Below are positions 31,332 through 40,479 of a stretch of 64,000 bases of DNA, piece after piece. The first letter of the stretch is position 1, and each line of letters begins with the position of its first letter. The stretch lies in assembly GCF_014646515.1 (NCBI RefSeq), contig NZ_BMNK01000004.1:362719-426718 (forward strand), in the 5' to 3' direction. The stretch is from Nonomuraea glycinis. Lineage in GTDB: Bacteria; Actinomycetota; Actinomycetes; Streptosporangiales; Streptosporangiaceae. Below the pieces are notes generated by a model, which was not told the DNA's origin, did not search any database, and saw nothing but the letters and a program-made list of their open reading frames with translations. A program made the position numbers and the translations under genes.

Positions 31332-32491
31332 ACACCGGCTCCTCCTCCATCAAGTACGAGCTCATCGACACCGCCTCGGGGGCCCGGCCCGCCAGAGGGC
31401 TGATCGAGCGCATCGGTGACGGTGCGGGCCTGCTGACCCATCACCTCGCCGACGGGCCGCCGTACGAGAAGAAGGGGCATTTCGCCGATCACGCGCAGGG
31501 GCTGCGCGCGGTGCTGGAGGCGTTCCGGACGGCGGGACCCGAGCTCGACCCGGTCGCGGTGGGGCACCGGGTGGTGCACGGCGGGACCCGGTTCCCCGCG
31601 GCGGTGCTGGTCGACGAGGAGGTGATCGCCGCCGTCGAGGAGCTGGCGCCGCTGGCCCCGCTGCACAACCCGGTGAACGTCACCGGCATCCGGGTGGCGC
31701 AGGAGGCCTTCCCCGGCGTGCCGCAGGTGGCCGTGTTCGACACCTCCTTCCAGCTCTCGCTGCCTCCGGAGGCGTACACCTACGCGGTGCCGCGCGAGTG
31801 GCGTGAGCGGCTCGGCGTGCGGCGCTTCGGCTTCCACGGCACCTCGTGCGCGTACGTGTCCCGGCGGGCGGCCGCCCTGCTGGGCCGCGACCCGCACGAG
31901 GTCAACCTGATCGTGCTGCACCTCGGCAACGGCGCCAGCGCCACCGCGATCGAGGGCGGCCGCAGCGTCGACACCTCGATGGGAATGACGCCGCTGGAAG
32001 GGCTGGTGATGGGCACCCGGTCCGGGGACGTCGACCCGGCCCTGTGCGGCTATCTGGCCAGAGTCGCCGGACTGGACGCCCAGGACGTGGAGAAGGCGCT
32101 CGGCCACGGCGGTGGCCTGCTCGGGCTCGCGGGCACCGGCGACATGCGCGAGGTCCGCCGGCGCGCCGCGGCCGGCGACGCCGGGGCCCGGCTCGCCCTC
32201 GACGTCTACTGCCGGCGCATCCGCAAGTACGTGGGCGCCTACTACGCGGTGCTCGGCCGGGTGGACGCGGTCGTGTTCACCGGCGGCGTCGGCGAGAACG
32301 ACGCCGCCACCCGGGCCGCCGCACTGGCCGGGCTCGACCGGCTCGGCATCGTCGTCGACCAGGAGCGCAACGAGGCCGCGCGCGATGACGAGCGGGCCGT
32401 CTCGCCGCCCGGCGCGGAGGTGGCGGTGCTCGTCATCCCCACCGACGAGGAGTGGGAGATCGCCAGGCAGACGCTGGAGCTGCTCGGCTGA
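31301..32491 (+). CDS. ackA: Acetate kinase
   Basis: A 396-residue acetokinase converting acetyl phosphate and ADP to acetate and ATP. ASKHA-fold motifs are visible: [14 protein letters not shown] near residues 7-20, [29 protein letters not shown] and the C-terminal FTGGVGEND. The ATG at 31301 (or 31307) lies inside the end of xfp, which implies translational coupling. Its stop (32489-32491) directly touches the stop of the convergent response regulator (32492), so there is no room for a terminator between them. Confidence 0.96.
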   Translation: MDMAQHILVLNTGSSSIKYELIDTASGARPARGLIERIGDGAGLLTHHLADGPPYEKKGHFADHAQGLRAVLEAFRTAGPELDPVAVGHRVVHGGTRFPAAVLVDEEVIAAVEELAPLAPLHNPVNVTGIRVAQEAFPGVPQVAVFDTSFQLSLPPEAYTYAVPREWRERLGVRRFGFHGTSCAYVSRRAAALLGRDPHEVNLIVLHLGNGASATAIEGGRSVDTSMGMTPLEGLVMGTRSGDVDPALCGYLARVAGLDAQDVEKALGHGGGLLGLAGTGDMREVRRRAAAGDAGARLALDVYCRRIRKYVGAYYAVLGRVDAVVFTGGVGENDAATRAAALAGLDRLGIVVDQERNEAARDDERAVSPPGAEVAVLVIPTDEEWEIARQTLELLG

Positions 32492-32908
32492 TCACACCGC
32501 GGCGACGCGCCGTACCGCGGCCACGATGTCGGTGTTGGGCAGGCCCTTGACTAAATACTCCTGTACGCCGACGCGCCGCATCTCGTCGACGGCCCCGGGG
32601 TCGCCGTACGCGGAGAAGGCCATGACGCGGGTGCGCGGGGACAGCCGGCGGATCTCGTGCGCCGCCCAGGCGCCGCCGCCCGGCATCCGGACGTCGAGGA
32701 TGGCGACCACCGGGGTGTGCCGGACCGCGAGCTGGATGGCCTCGTCGGCGTCGCTCGCGGTCGCGACCACGTCCAGGTCGGGCTCCGCCGCCAGCACCTC
32801 GCTCAGCACCTCGCGGATCAGCGGCTCGTCGTCGCCGATGAGCACGGTGAGCCGTTCGGGCCGTTCGGGCCGTTTCAGCTGTTCGGGCCGTTCGCGCGGT
32901 TCGCTCAT
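32492..32908 (-). CDS. Receiver-only response regulator
   Basis: A 138-residue single receiver domain: acidic pair Asp26-Asp27, phospho-acceptor Asp72 (AILDVRMPG), Ser/Thr switch region (MAFSAYGD) and conserved Lys121 (YLVKG). The protein ends right after the last receiver helix, so it has no DNA-binding output; it may act by protein contact or as a phosphate sink. The N-terminal tail has a short RPERPE repeat. Its ATG overlaps the stop of the PAS kinase (ATGA), so the two are a coupled pair. Confidence 0.88.
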   Translation of the reverse strand: MSEPRERPEQLKRPERPERLTVLIGDDEPLIREVLSEVLAAEPDLDVVATASDADEAIQLAVRHTPVVAILDVRMPGGGAWAAHEIRRLSPRTRVMAFSAYGDPGAVDEMRRVGVQEYLVKGLPNTDIVAAVRRVAAV

Positions 32909-33951
32909 GGCGCCTCGCGCCGCACGGCCGGCACCCAGAACTCGACGCTGGCGCCGGAGCCGGGCTCGCTGCGGATGTTCCACCAGCCGCCGGCGACCTC
33001 GGCGCGCTGGCGCATCTCGATGAGGCCGAAGTGGCCGCGTTTGACCTGGCTGTCCACCTGCTCGGCGAAGCCGACGCCGTCATCGGTCACCCGGACGTAC
33101 ACGCCCTGGTCGGCCGAGGTGAGCGAGACCTTCACGGCGCTCGCCCTGGCGTGCTTGCGGACGTTGGTGAGAGCTTCCTGGCAGATGCGGAAAATGGTGA
33201 TCGCCGTCTCGGACGGCGGCTCGGCGTCGAGGTCGTGGGTCAGCTCGTAGGTCAGCCCGGCACCCACCACCACCTGGTCGAGATAGCTGGACAGGCCCTG
33301 CACCATGCCGTCGCTGTCGATGCCCGGCGGGTGCAGCCGGAAGGTGAGGTTGCGCAGGCGGCCGATGGAGGCGTTGACCGTCTCGTTGAGCCGCAGCAGC
33401 GCGTCCGCGTGCTCGGCCGGCGCCTTGGTGGCGAGCAGTTGCAGGCGCATGCCGACGGCGACCATGGACTGGATGGTGTCGTCGTGCACGTCCCAGGCGA
33501 TGCGCCGCCGCTCCATCTCCTGGGCCTGCACCAGATGCGCCAGCAGTTGGCCGCGCTCGTCCAGGGCGCGTTCGACGGTGCGCCGCTCGGTCATGTCACG
33601 GGTCACCTTGCCGAATCCGCGCAGGTGCCCCGCCTCGTCGTACAGCGCGGTGATGATCACGTTGGCCCAGAATCGGGTGCCGTCCTTGCGCACCCGCCAG
33701 CCCTCGTCCTCCAGCCGCCCCTCGACGGTCGCCGTGGCCAGCTCACGATCGGGTTTGCCCGCCGTCACCTCCTGCGGCGGATAGAACACCGAGAAGTGCC
33801 TGCCGATGATCTCCTCGGCCCGGTAACCCTTGATCCGCTGAGCGCCGGGGTTCCAGCTCACCACGTGGCCGGTCGGGTCCAGCATGAAGATGGCGTAGTC
33901 GACCACGCACTGGATCAGCAGGTTCAGGTCGACGTGCTCGTACTCGGGCAT
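32905..33951 (-). CDS. PAS-domain sensor histidine kinase (NarL/DegS type)
   Basis: A 348-residue soluble kinase. A PAS domain spans about 12-115 (DYAIFMLDPTGHVVSWNPGA, then RVRKDGTRFWANVI), HisKA_3 carries the phospho-accepting His156 (RRIAWDVHDDTIQ), and HATPase_c spans about 240-345 (EALTNVRKHARAS, VTDDGVGF). It has no membrane segments, so it senses a cytosolic signal, possibly redox, oxygen or a small ligand through PAS. ATG 33951 was chosen at the start of conserved sequence; ATG 33966 is an alternative. Confidence 0.88.
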   Translation of the reverse strand: MPEYEHVDLNLLIQCVVDYAIFMLDPTGHVVSWNPGAQRIKGYRAEEIIGRHFSVFYPPQEVTAGKPDRELATATVEGRLEDEGWRVRKDGTRFWANVIITALYDEAGHLRGFGKVTRDMTERRTVERALDERGQLLAHLVQAQEMERRRIAWDVHDDTIQSMVAVGMRLQLLATKAPAEHADALLRLNETVNASIGRLRNLTFRLHPPGIDSDGMVQGLSSYLDQVVVGAGLTYELTHDLDAEPPSETAITIFRICQEALTNVRKHARASAVKVSLTSADQGVYVRVTDDGVGFAEQVDSQVKRGHFGLIEMRQRAEVAGGWWNIRSEPGSGASVEFWVPAVRREAP

Positions 33952-33997
33952 AGGGCAGCTTCGCATGCCGGTGCGGCCACGTGCCAACGGCTCGGAT

Positions 33998-34414
33998 TCA
34001 GACGCGGGTGGGGTCGGGAGCAAGTGCAGCGAGTGGTGCCGCGAGCTCACACCAGACCACCTTTCCGCCTTCGTGCTGTGATATCCCCCAGCGGGAGGAG
34101 AGTCGTCCGATGACGTGCATGCCCCATCCGTTGCCGGGGCCGGGCTCGCGCGCTTGCGGCATCTCCTCGCTGGAGTCGCCGACCTCGATCCGGATATGCG
34201 TCGATCCCCCGGTCAGTCGCAGCACAGGGGCGCCTGCCCCGTGAATGAGCGCGTTGGTCACCAACTCCGAAACGACCAGCAGCACGTCCTCGTGCTGTCC
34301 GGCGTAGTGCCAGGCGTCCAAGGCGTCGCGCACGATCTGGCGTGCCACGGTGATGCTGCCCATCTCCTCGCTCAGGTGGCGCTCCACCGTGAACGACTCA
34401 GTACGGATGCCCAT
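33998..34414 (-). CDS. HATPase anti-sigma-factor-like (RsbW/SpoIIAB-type) protein
   Basis: A 138-residue GHKL ATPase domain protein. Motifs are VVSELVTNALIHG (N box), IRIEVGDSS (G1) and GNGWGMHVIGRLSSRWG (G2). Such proteins in actinobacteria are serine kinases or anti-sigma factors in partner-switching networks; no sigma factor or anti-anti-sigma factor adjoins. ATG 34414 follows AGTGGAA; GTG 34447 would add eleven residues but lacks a ribosome binding site. It lies just upstream of the PAS kinase gene on the same strand. Confidence 0.85.
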   Translation of the reverse strand: MGIRTESFTVERHLSEEMGSITVARQIVRDALDAWHYAGQHEDVLLVVSELVTNALIHGAGAPVLRLTGGSTHIRIEVGDSSEEMPQAREPGPGNGWGMHVIGRLSSRWGISQHEGGKVVWCELAAPLAALAPDPTRV

Positions 34415-34507
34415 CGTTCCACTGTCGGACACCCAAGGATTGGTCACGAGACGCAGCCGTGCCGGGATGCCTGATGCATTCGGCCAGTCGCCTATAGTGC
34501 AGATGCA

Positions 34508-35170
34508 CTAGTCAAGCAGGCCCTCGCGCCTGGCGATCGCCACCGCCTCCAGCTTCGACCGGGCGCCGAGCTTCTCCAGCACGCGCTGGACATGATTGCG
34601 CGCCGTGTTGCGCGCCACGCCGAGCCGCTCGCTGATCTGGTCGGTGCTCACGCCCTCCGCCAGCAGCAGCAGCGTCTCCCGCTCCCGGCCGGTCAGCGCC
34701 CCGCCCGCGGTCCACGTACGGCCGGTCAGCCGGTCCAGCACCCCCGACAGCAGGCCCGGGGCGAACACCACGCCGCCCGCCGCCACCTCGCGCACCGCCG
34801 CCTCCAGTTCCTGCAGCCCGGACGACTTCTCCACCAGGCCGGCGCCGCCGGCCTCGACCACGCGCACGGCCACCGAGGCGGACGCCTCGGCCGTCAGCAC
34901 CAGTACGCGGGTCTCGGGAGCGGCCGCCGAGATCGTGCCGATCGCCGCGATCCCGTCGCCGTCGGGCAGGCGGCGATCCAGCACCACCACATCGGGCCGC
35001 CAGCGGCGCGTGTCGGTCACCGCCGCCGCGATCGAACTGGACCTGGCCACGACCTCGATGCCCGGGGCGTGACCGAGCGCCATGCCGATGGCCTCGGCCA
35101 CCATGTCGTGATCCTCGACCAGCACCAGGCGGATGGGAGCGACCGCCAGGGGGTCAGATAAGGGCGACAT
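34508..35170 (-). CDS. LuxR/NarL family response regulator
   Basis: A 220-residue two-domain regulator: receiver (about 12-130; Asp65 in VVVLDRRLPDGDG is the phospho-acceptor) and a C-terminal LuxR helix-turn-helix (about 155-215; LTGRERETLLLLAEGVSTDQ). It has its own upstream region (266 bp shared with the K+ antiporter genes on the other strand) and could be the DNA-binding partner of the PAS kinase, whose cognate receiver lacks one. GGGGGAG precedes ATG 35170. Confidence 0.9.
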   Translation of the reverse strand: MSPLSDPLAVAPIRLVLVEDHDMVAEAIGMALGHAPGIEVVARSSSIAAAVTDTRRWRPDVVVLDRRLPDGDGIAAIGTISAAAPETRVLVLTAEASASVAVRVVEAGGAGLVEKSSGLQELEAAVREVAAGGVVFAPGLLSGVLDRLTGRTWTAGGALTGRERETLLLLAEGVSTDQISERLGVARNTARNHVQRVLEKLGARSKLEAVAIARREGLLD

Positions 35171-35437
35171 GGTCGATAACTCCCCCCTGGCGCGCGCTGT
35201 AGGCCCTTTCATTGTCCCGCTTCTCACACCCCCTCACTCCGTCGGGGTGAGAGCGGCCGGGACGAGGGTGACGGGCGGCTTCGGACTCAGGGTGACTGCC
35301 CGGCCGTGGGGGTAAGGGCCGAGCGTCAGGTAGATCTTTGGCCGACCGTCCTCGCTACTACCTCAAGGCGCGGTCATCAGGGAGAATTGGTAGGGTTAGC
35401 GCGCTTATTCGCAATCGAGATGGGTGGGGATTCAGCG

Positions 35438-35920
35438 GTGGAGGTCGAACAGACGGCGCTGCCAGGGATAGGCCTGCGCCACGATTTCACCACCCAGTCC
35501 GGGAAGAGGATCGGCGTCGTATCGCATCGGACCGGCAGGCGCGACCTGGTGGTCTACGACCGCGAGGACCCCGACCGGGCGTGTGAGGTCGTCAAGCTCA
35601 ACGACGAAGAGGCCGACGCCCTGGTCGAGCTGCTCGGTGCCCCGCGCATCGTGCAGCGGCTCAACCAGGCGCATCAGGAGGTCGAAGGGCTGGTCAGCCT
35701 CCAGCTGCCGATTCCTCCCACGTCTCCGTACGTCAACAGGCCCATGGGTGACGCGCGCGTACGGACCCGTACGAACGCGTCGATCGTCGCGATCGTCCGC
35801 GCCGGACAGGTGTTCGCCAGCCCGGGGCCGGACTTCATGCTCGCCTCAGGCGACATAGTGGTCGTCGTCGGCAGCGCCGACACCACGTCCGACGTCGCCC
35901 ACATCCTGGCTGAGGGTTAG
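35438..35920 (+). CDS. TrkA-C/RCK_C domain regulatory subunit (KhtT-like)
   Basis: A 160-residue soluble protein. The N-terminal half starts VEVEQTALPGIGLRH, as in KhtT-like antiporter subunits; the C-terminal half (about 75-158) is a TrkA-C domain with ARVRTRTNASIVAIVRAG and SGDIVVVVGSA. KhtT-type proteins gate K+/H+ antiport in response to pH or cyclic-di-AMP. It stops eight bases before the antiporter gene, so the two form an operon. GTG 35438 follows GTGGGGA. Upstream in-frame sequence to 35306 looks non-coding. Confidence 0.85.
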   Translation: MEVEQTALPGIGLRHDFTTQSGKRIGVVSHRTGRRDLVVYDREDPDRACEVVKLNDEEADALVELLGAPRIVQRLNQAHQEVEGLVSLQLPIPPTSPYVNRPMGDARVRTRTNASIVAIVRAGQVFASPGPDFMLASGDIVVVVGSADTTSDVAHILAEG

Positions 35921-35928
35921 GGCCGCGG

Positions 35929-37089
35929 GTGCATCACACGGCAATACTTTTCCTCGAAGTCGGGGCTGTACTTCTCGGTTTGGGTGTTCTGGGTGCCCTG
36001 GCGCTGCGCGCCGGCATCTCGCCCATTCCGCTCTACCTGATCGCCGGTCTCGCCTTCGGCACCGGCGGTGTACTCCCGCTGGCCACCAGCGAGGAGTTCA
36101 TCTCCGTGGGCGCGGAGATGGGCGTCGTCCTGTTGTTGCTGACGCTCGGTCTGGAGTACAACGCCGACGAGCTGGTCACCAGCCTCAAGAGCAACGCCCG
36201 CGCGGGCATCGTCGACCTGGTGGCCAACGCGGCGCCCGGCGCGATCTGCGCCTTACTTCTCGGCTGGGGGCCGGTGGCGGCGGTCGCCATGGCGGGCGTC
36301 ACCTACGCCACCTCCTCCGGAATCACCGCCAAGGTGCTGTCCGACCTGGGGTGGATCGGTAACCGCGAGACACCCACGGTGCTGTCGCTGCTGGTGTTCG
36401 AAGACCTCACGATGGCGGTCTACCTGCCGATTCTGACGGCCCTGCTGGCCGGGCTCAGCCTGGTGAGCGGCGCGGTGACCGTGGCGATCGCGCTGGGCAC
36501 GGTGAGCGTGGTGCTGGTGGTCGCGCTCAGGTTCGGGCGCTTCATCGAGGCGTTCGTCTCCAGCCCCAACAACGAAGTGCTGCTGCTGAAGATAGTCGGA
36601 CTCGCCCTGCTGGTCGCCGGTATCGCGCAGCAGCTGCAGGTGTCGGCCGCGGTCGGCGCCTTCCTGGTCGGGATCGCGCTGTCGGGCCAGCTAGCGCATG
36701 ACGCGCAGGCGCTGCTGTCACCGCTGCGGGACCTGTTCGCGGCCGTGTTCTTCGTCTTCTTCGGCCTGCAGACCGACCCGGTGAAGATCCTCCCGGTCGC
36801 CGGGCTGGCCGCGCTGCTGGCCCTGATCAGCATGATCACCAAGCTGATGACCGGCATCTACGCGGCTCGGCGGGCCGGGATCGCCAAGGCCGGTCAGGCC
36901 CGGGCCGGTATCGCGTTGATCCCCCGGGGTGAGTTCAACATCGTCATCGCCGGTCTGGCGGTGGCGGCCGGGGTCCACCCGGACCTCGGTCCGCTGGCGG
37001 CGGCGTACGTGCTCATCCTGGCGGCGTTCGGGCCGCTGGCGGCCAAGGCCGTGCAGCCGCTGATCGAGAACATCGCCAAGCGGGCCTGA
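35929..37089 (+). CDS. CPA2-family cation:proton antiporter (KhtU/KefB-like membrane subunit)
   Basis: A 386-residue membrane protein with about 12-13 helices. Typical CPA2 parts are LYLIAGLAFGTGGVLP, LLLTLGLEYNADEL, TYATSSGITAKVL and the C-terminal RAGIALIPRGEFNIV. There is no attached RCK domain; the preceding gene supplies it. It likely expels K+ in exchange for H+. GTG 35929 is the start, eight bases after the upstream stop. Confidence 0.92.
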   Translation: MHHTAILFLEVGAVLLGLGVLGALALRAGISPIPLYLIAGLAFGTGGVLPLATSEEFISVGAEMGVVLLLLTLGLEYNADELVTSLKSNARAGIVDLVANAAPGAICALLLGWGPVAAVAMAGVTYATSSGITAKVLSDLGWIGNRETPTVLSLLVFEDLTMAVYLPILTALLAGLSLVSGAVTVAIALGTVSVVLVVALRFGRFIEAFVSSPNNEVLLLKIVGLALLVAGIAQQLQVSAAVGAFLVGIALSGQLAHDAQALLSPLRDLFAAVFFVFFGLQTDPVKILPVAGLAALLALISMITKLMTGIYAARRAGIAKAGQARAGIALIPRGEFNIVIAGLAVAAGVHPDLGPLAAAYVLILAAFGPLAAKAVQPLIENIAKRA

Positions 37090-37208
37090 CCCGTCACGAC
37101 GCTTCGGCCCGTCGGGCTGGGGCGGGGCGGCCGTTCTGTCGGTGGCGGGTGGCAGACTCTCTCCGGCGTCACCTTCATGGCGTCGACCAGGCAGCACACG
37201 GAGAGCAC

Positions 37209-37826
37209 ATGGCCGATCGCAAGCACGGCATGCCGGCACCCCCGACCGAGACCACGGTCAGGTCCGCCGACTGGGACGGGCGTGACCTGACCGGGGAGAC
37301 CTATCGCCGGGTGCTGTTCGTCGACGTGGACATGACCGAGCTGATCAACCGCGGCTCGTCCTTCGAGGAGTGCTCGTTCCGCAACGTGCGCTTCAACGTG
37401 TCCGAGCACGAGGACGCCCTCTTCCTCAACTGCACCTTCTCCCGCTGCTCGTTCTTCGACGCGACGTTCAAGGGCTGCAAGCTGACCGGCAGCATGTTCG
37501 ACGGCTGCTCCTACGGGCTGCTCAAGGTCGACGGCGGCGACTGGTCCTTCGTCGGGCTGCCGGGCGCCGACCTGCGCGGCAGCGCTTTACACGGCGTACG
37601 GCTGCGCGAGGCCGACCTGACAGGGGTCAGGCTGGAGGGCGCCGAGGTCCGGCGGTGCGACCTGTCGGGGGCGTGGCTGCACAGCGCCGACCTCACAGGC
37701 TGCGACCTGCGCGGCAGCGACCTGGGAGACCTCGACCCGCACACGGTCAAGCTCGGCAAGGCCGTCATCGACCCCTACCAGGCGACCGTCGTGGCCACCG
37801 CCCTCGGCCTTGAGGTGCGCGCTTAG
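37209..37826 (+). CDS. Pentapeptide repeat protein
   Basis: A 205-residue protein of about 25 A(D/N)LXX-type repeats forming a right-handed quadrilateral beta helix (for example ADLRGSALHGVRLREADLTG). The repeat runs from about residue 25 to 185 with a cysteine-rich first half (CSFRNVRF, CTFSRCSF, CKLTG). Some relatives (Qnr, MfpA) mimic DNA and protect gyrase, but most have no known role. ATG 37209 follows CGGAGAG. It is a single gene on the plus strand. Confidence 0.9.
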   Translation: MADRKHGMPAPPTETTVRSADWDGRDLTGETYRRVLFVDVDMTELINRGSSFEECSFRNVRFNVSEHEDALFLNCTFSRCSFFDATFKGCKLTGSMFDGCSYGLLKVDGGDWSFVGLPGADLRGSALHGVRLREADLTGVRLEGAEVRRCDLSGAWLHSADLTGCDLRGSDLGDLDPHTVKLGKAVIDPYQATVVATALGLEVRA

Positions 37827-37949
37827 GTCACGGGCCTGGTGGGCCGGGCGAAGGCACTCGAGTCGATCAAGCCCCGTAGCGGCCACAAGCACACGTGGCG
37901 GTGACGCCGGGGGCGCGACGCTCGGTCGAGGGGACGGCGGGACAGCCGG

Positions 37950-38639
37950 CTAAAAGACCTCGAGCAGCCGTCCGGCCAATTCGGCCGCCGAGGCGGGGTT
38001 CTGCCCGGTGAACAGATTCCGGTCGACCACCGTGTAGGGCTTCCACATGTCGCCCTTGGTGAAGTCGACACCGAGGTCGACGAGTTCGTCCTCCAGCAGC
38101 CAGCGGGCTTTGGGAGCCAGCCCGACCGCGTTCTCTTCCTCGTTGGTGAACGCGGTGACGCGGTAGCCGGCGAAGGGCGATACGCCGTGGATTCTGGTCG
38201 CCAGCATCGCGGCCGGAGCGTGGCAGACGATGGCGAGTGGCTTGCCGGAGGCCAGTGCGGCGGTCAGCAACCGGCCGGCGTCCGCGTCGAGGCACAGGTC
38301 TTCCATGGGACCGTGGCCGCCCGGCAGGTAGAGGGCGTCGTAGTCATCCAGGCGGGCGTCGGCCACCGTGATCGGTCGTCGCATCACCTCCGCGGAGCGG
38401 ATGGTCTCTTCCAGATCGAGCGCTATCCGCGCGCTTCCGGCTATCTCGGGGCGCAGGCTCATCATGTCCACGTACGGCACCACCCCGTTAGGGGTGGCGA
38501 CCACGATCTGGTGGCCTGCCTCGGTGAACGCCTTGTAGGGGGCCGCGAACTCCTCGGCCCAGTATCCCGTCGCGTGCCTGGTGCCGTCCTTGAGCGTCCA
38601 GTACGCCGTTCCGGTCATCACGAAAAGAATCTTCGCCAT
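37950..38639 (-). CDS. DJ-1/PfpI family protein (Hsp31/glyoxalase III-like)
   Basis: A 229-residue glutamine-amidotransferase-like protein. The nucleophile elbow is AIVCHAPAAML with Cys139, preceded by LYLPGGHGPMEDL carrying the expected acidic/Gly loop. Relatives act as glutathione-independent glyoxalases or holding chaperones; the length fits the Hsp31-like group. ATG 38639 has GGAGG upstream. The neighbouring RidA relic may hint at a former reactive-metabolite detoxification locus. Confidence 0.88.
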   Translation of the reverse strand: MAKILFVMTGTAYWTLKDGTRHATGYWAEEFAAPYKAFTEAGHQIVVATPNGVVPYVDMMSLRPEIAGSARIALDLEETIRSAEVMRRPITVADARLDDYDALYLPGGHGPMEDLCLDADAGRLLTAALASGKPLAIVCHAPAAMLATRIHGVSPFAGYRVTAFTNEEENAVGLAPKARWLLEDELVDLGVDFTKGDMWKPYTVVDRNLFTGQNPASAAELAGRLLEVF

Positions 38640-38782
38640 CCGAACCTCCGCCTCCCCCGTCTGCGTTTCAGGCAGCCCAGCAATGGTGAGGGGATGTCAC
38701 CACGGCCCAGAACGGGTGGGCGTGACCATCGACTCCTTTCACGTTAGTTGCGCGGGAAGGACGCGGTGTCATGGTGAGGTAA

Positions 38783-38896
38783 GTCCTTACCCCCATCTAC
38801 ACAAGCGACGCGGCCGGAGGCATCTTCGTCTCGGGTCAGGCCGGATTCGACGAGACCGGCGTGCGCGGTGCTGCCGTCGGAGCCGTAGCCCTGTGA
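38783..38896 (+). pseudogene. Relic of a RidA/YjgF-family gene
   Basis: A 38-codon stretch translates to a segment containing GGIFVSGQAGFDETG, which matches the N-terminal strand of RidA/YjgF (enamine deaminase) proteins. It is preceded by an in-frame TAA and ends at TGA 38894-38896, far short of the ~125 residues of an intact gene. It appears to be a decayed fragment. Short length limits certainty. Confidence 0.35.
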
Positions 38897-38918
38897 GGGG
38901 GCGGCTGAGGGCCTGGTG

Positions 38919-40049
38919 TCAGGGTGGGGCCAGGGAATCGGCCAGGTGGCGGAGGTCGGGGAGAGCGGCTATGACCTGGTCACCGCGGTGGCGGCGGTCC
39001 GCAGGGGTTTCGGCGCCGAGGTCGGCGAGCAGTTCGGCCAGGTCGTCCGCCGGTGCGGGGTGCCCGGCGGCGGACAGTTTGGCCAGGCAGCGGGCGAAGG
39101 TCGCGACCAGCCAGAAGACGGCTTCCCGGTGCAGGCCCCTGTCGATGAGGTCGTGGCAGCCGCCGATGGCGATGGGCTTGGCCTGCTCGGTGATGTCGGA
39201 GGCGAATCGGTAGGACGGGGCCGGCACCCGCTTGGCCGTGTCGAAGGCCCGCTCCAGGCGGTGCAGGTGATGCCGCACCCGCTCGGGGCTCAGCTCGGCG
39301 CAGCCCAGCAGGTCGAGCAGGTGCTCGTGGTGGCCGGCCAGGCCGCGTTCGACGAGCAGCTCGCGCACGGCCTCGTACCGGCGGCGGACGGTCGGGTTGC
39401 GCAGGCCCGCCACCAGCAGGACGTGCGTCGTCACCCCGGTGCCGAACAGCCACGCGGTGACCTGCTCCGGCAGCGACACCTGGTCGTCCATGCCGGTGAT
39501 CCAGTCGCGCACCCTGTTCTCCGCGTGCCTACAGCGTTCAAGCACCCAGCGCCGCTCGGCGAAGTGCCGCGCCACGATCCGCTGAATCGCGGTGAGCCGG
39601 CCTGTCGGGTCGGCCAGCACACCGGGCCGATGAAAGGCACCCGCGAGGTGATAGTGGCCAAGGATCGCCTCAGCCTGCCGTACGAACTCCGCCGAGGTGT
39701 CGAACTCCCGCCGCACGGGATCCGCTGCCGGGCCGAATTCCCGCCGTCCTGGGTCCGGTGGTGGACCGAACTCCCGCCGTAGGGGGTTCGGGGTTGGGGT
39801 GAGGGATTGCCAGGAGGTGAAGGAGGTCTCCAGGAGGAGGCCGTCGTAATGGAATTTGCCGCCGCCGGCTGCGGGTGGGAGGGGATCCAGGACTACGAGG
39901 ATGTCCACGTCGGAGGTGGTAGGGAGCACCGTGTTCGGGTGGGACCACAGGGTGGATCCGGTGAGGAGGGCGCCGGCGAATCCCGGCAGGCGGGTGCCCT
40001 CGTCGAGCACCCACTTCCGGGCGATCCTCTTGGCCTGCTCGATCCGCAT
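38919..40049 (-). CDS. Nucleotidyltransferase-fold protein with internal repeat insertion
   Basis: A 376-residue protein. The N-terminus has the MNT/pol-beta nucleotidyltransferase motif: GST at 31-33 followed by Asp47 and Asp49 (TTSDVDILVVLD). Residues 90-122 hold three tandem 11-residue units (LRREFGPPPDP, GRREFGPAADP, VRREFDTSAEF), an expansion between core strands. The rest is helical, with HFAERRWVLERCRHAENRV and a C-terminal helical bundle. It might modify a small molecule or tRNA-like substrate; aminoglycoside nucleotidyltransferases share the fold but I see no evidence for that role. It stands alone. Confidence 0.7.
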   Translation of the reverse strand: MRIEQAKRIARKWVLDEGTRLPGFAGALLTGSTLWSHPNTVLPTTSDVDILVVLDPLPPAAGGGKFHYDGLLLETSFTSWQSLTPTPNPLRREFGPPPDPGRREFGPAADPVRREFDTSAEFVRQAEAILGHYHLAGAFHRPGVLADPTGRLTAIQRIVARHFAERRWVLERCRHAENRVRDWITGMDDQVSLPEQVTAWLFGTGVTTHVLLVAGLRNPTVRRRYEAVRELLVERGLAGHHEHLLDLLGCAELSPERVRHHLHRLERAFDTAKRVPAPSYRFASDITEQAKPIAIGGCHDLIDRGLHREAVFWLVATFARCLAKLSAAGHPAPADDLAELLADLGAETPADRRHRGDQVIAALPDLRHLADSLAPP

Positions 40050-40152
40050 TCCGGCGCCCCCCTCGTAGCAAGGCGACGAAGACTACCCCGGACAGCGGCC
40101 TCCTGGGGCGGGCGGGAGGTTCGGGGCGGCCGTGACCGGGCAGCGGTGGTTG

Positions 40153-40479
40153 ATGAACACCGCCGCGATCGAGGGCCCCGAGCTGGAGCATCTCGTCCGC
40201 CGGGAGCTAGCCGGCGCCGGATTCACCGTCGAGCCGTCCGTGATACCGGCCGACGGCGGACTCGGCGTCTGGCACGAGCCCGGGCGCGGTGTCCTGGTCC
40301 GCTGGGGCGCGCCGGACGAGCCGCCCATCGAGCACCAGAGCAGGTACGACACCCTCCGCACCGCCGTACGGCTGGCGTTACGGACGATTCTCACCGACGC
40401 CGGGTTCGTGGTGGAGGAGGAGTACGAGCATCCGCAGTTGACGGTGGTGGCCGTACGGTCAGCCGGCGGAGGCCTGTGA
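40153..40479 (+). CDS. Small hypothetical protein
   Basis: About 108 residues from ATG 40153 (GTG 40132 would add seven). It contains EHLVRRELAGAGFTVEPS and a C-terminal LTDAGFVVEEEYEHPQLTVV, two similar alpha-beta units, but no known family is recognised. No signal peptide or membrane helix. Its last 21 bases overlap the 3' end of the convergent desaturase gene. Confidence 0.55.
   Translation: MNTAAIEGPELEHLVRRELAGAGFTVEPSVIPADGGLGVWHEPGRGVLVRWGAPDEPPIEHQSRYDTLRTAVRLALRTILTDAGFVVEEEYEHPQLTVVAVRSAGGGL

Noticed and set aside
35171..35437. Riboswitch or extended coding region before the KhtT-like gene
   Set aside because: Some GC hairpin potential exists (CTCACACCCC with GGGGTGAG), but no known riboswitch core and no ribosome binding site for an earlier start.
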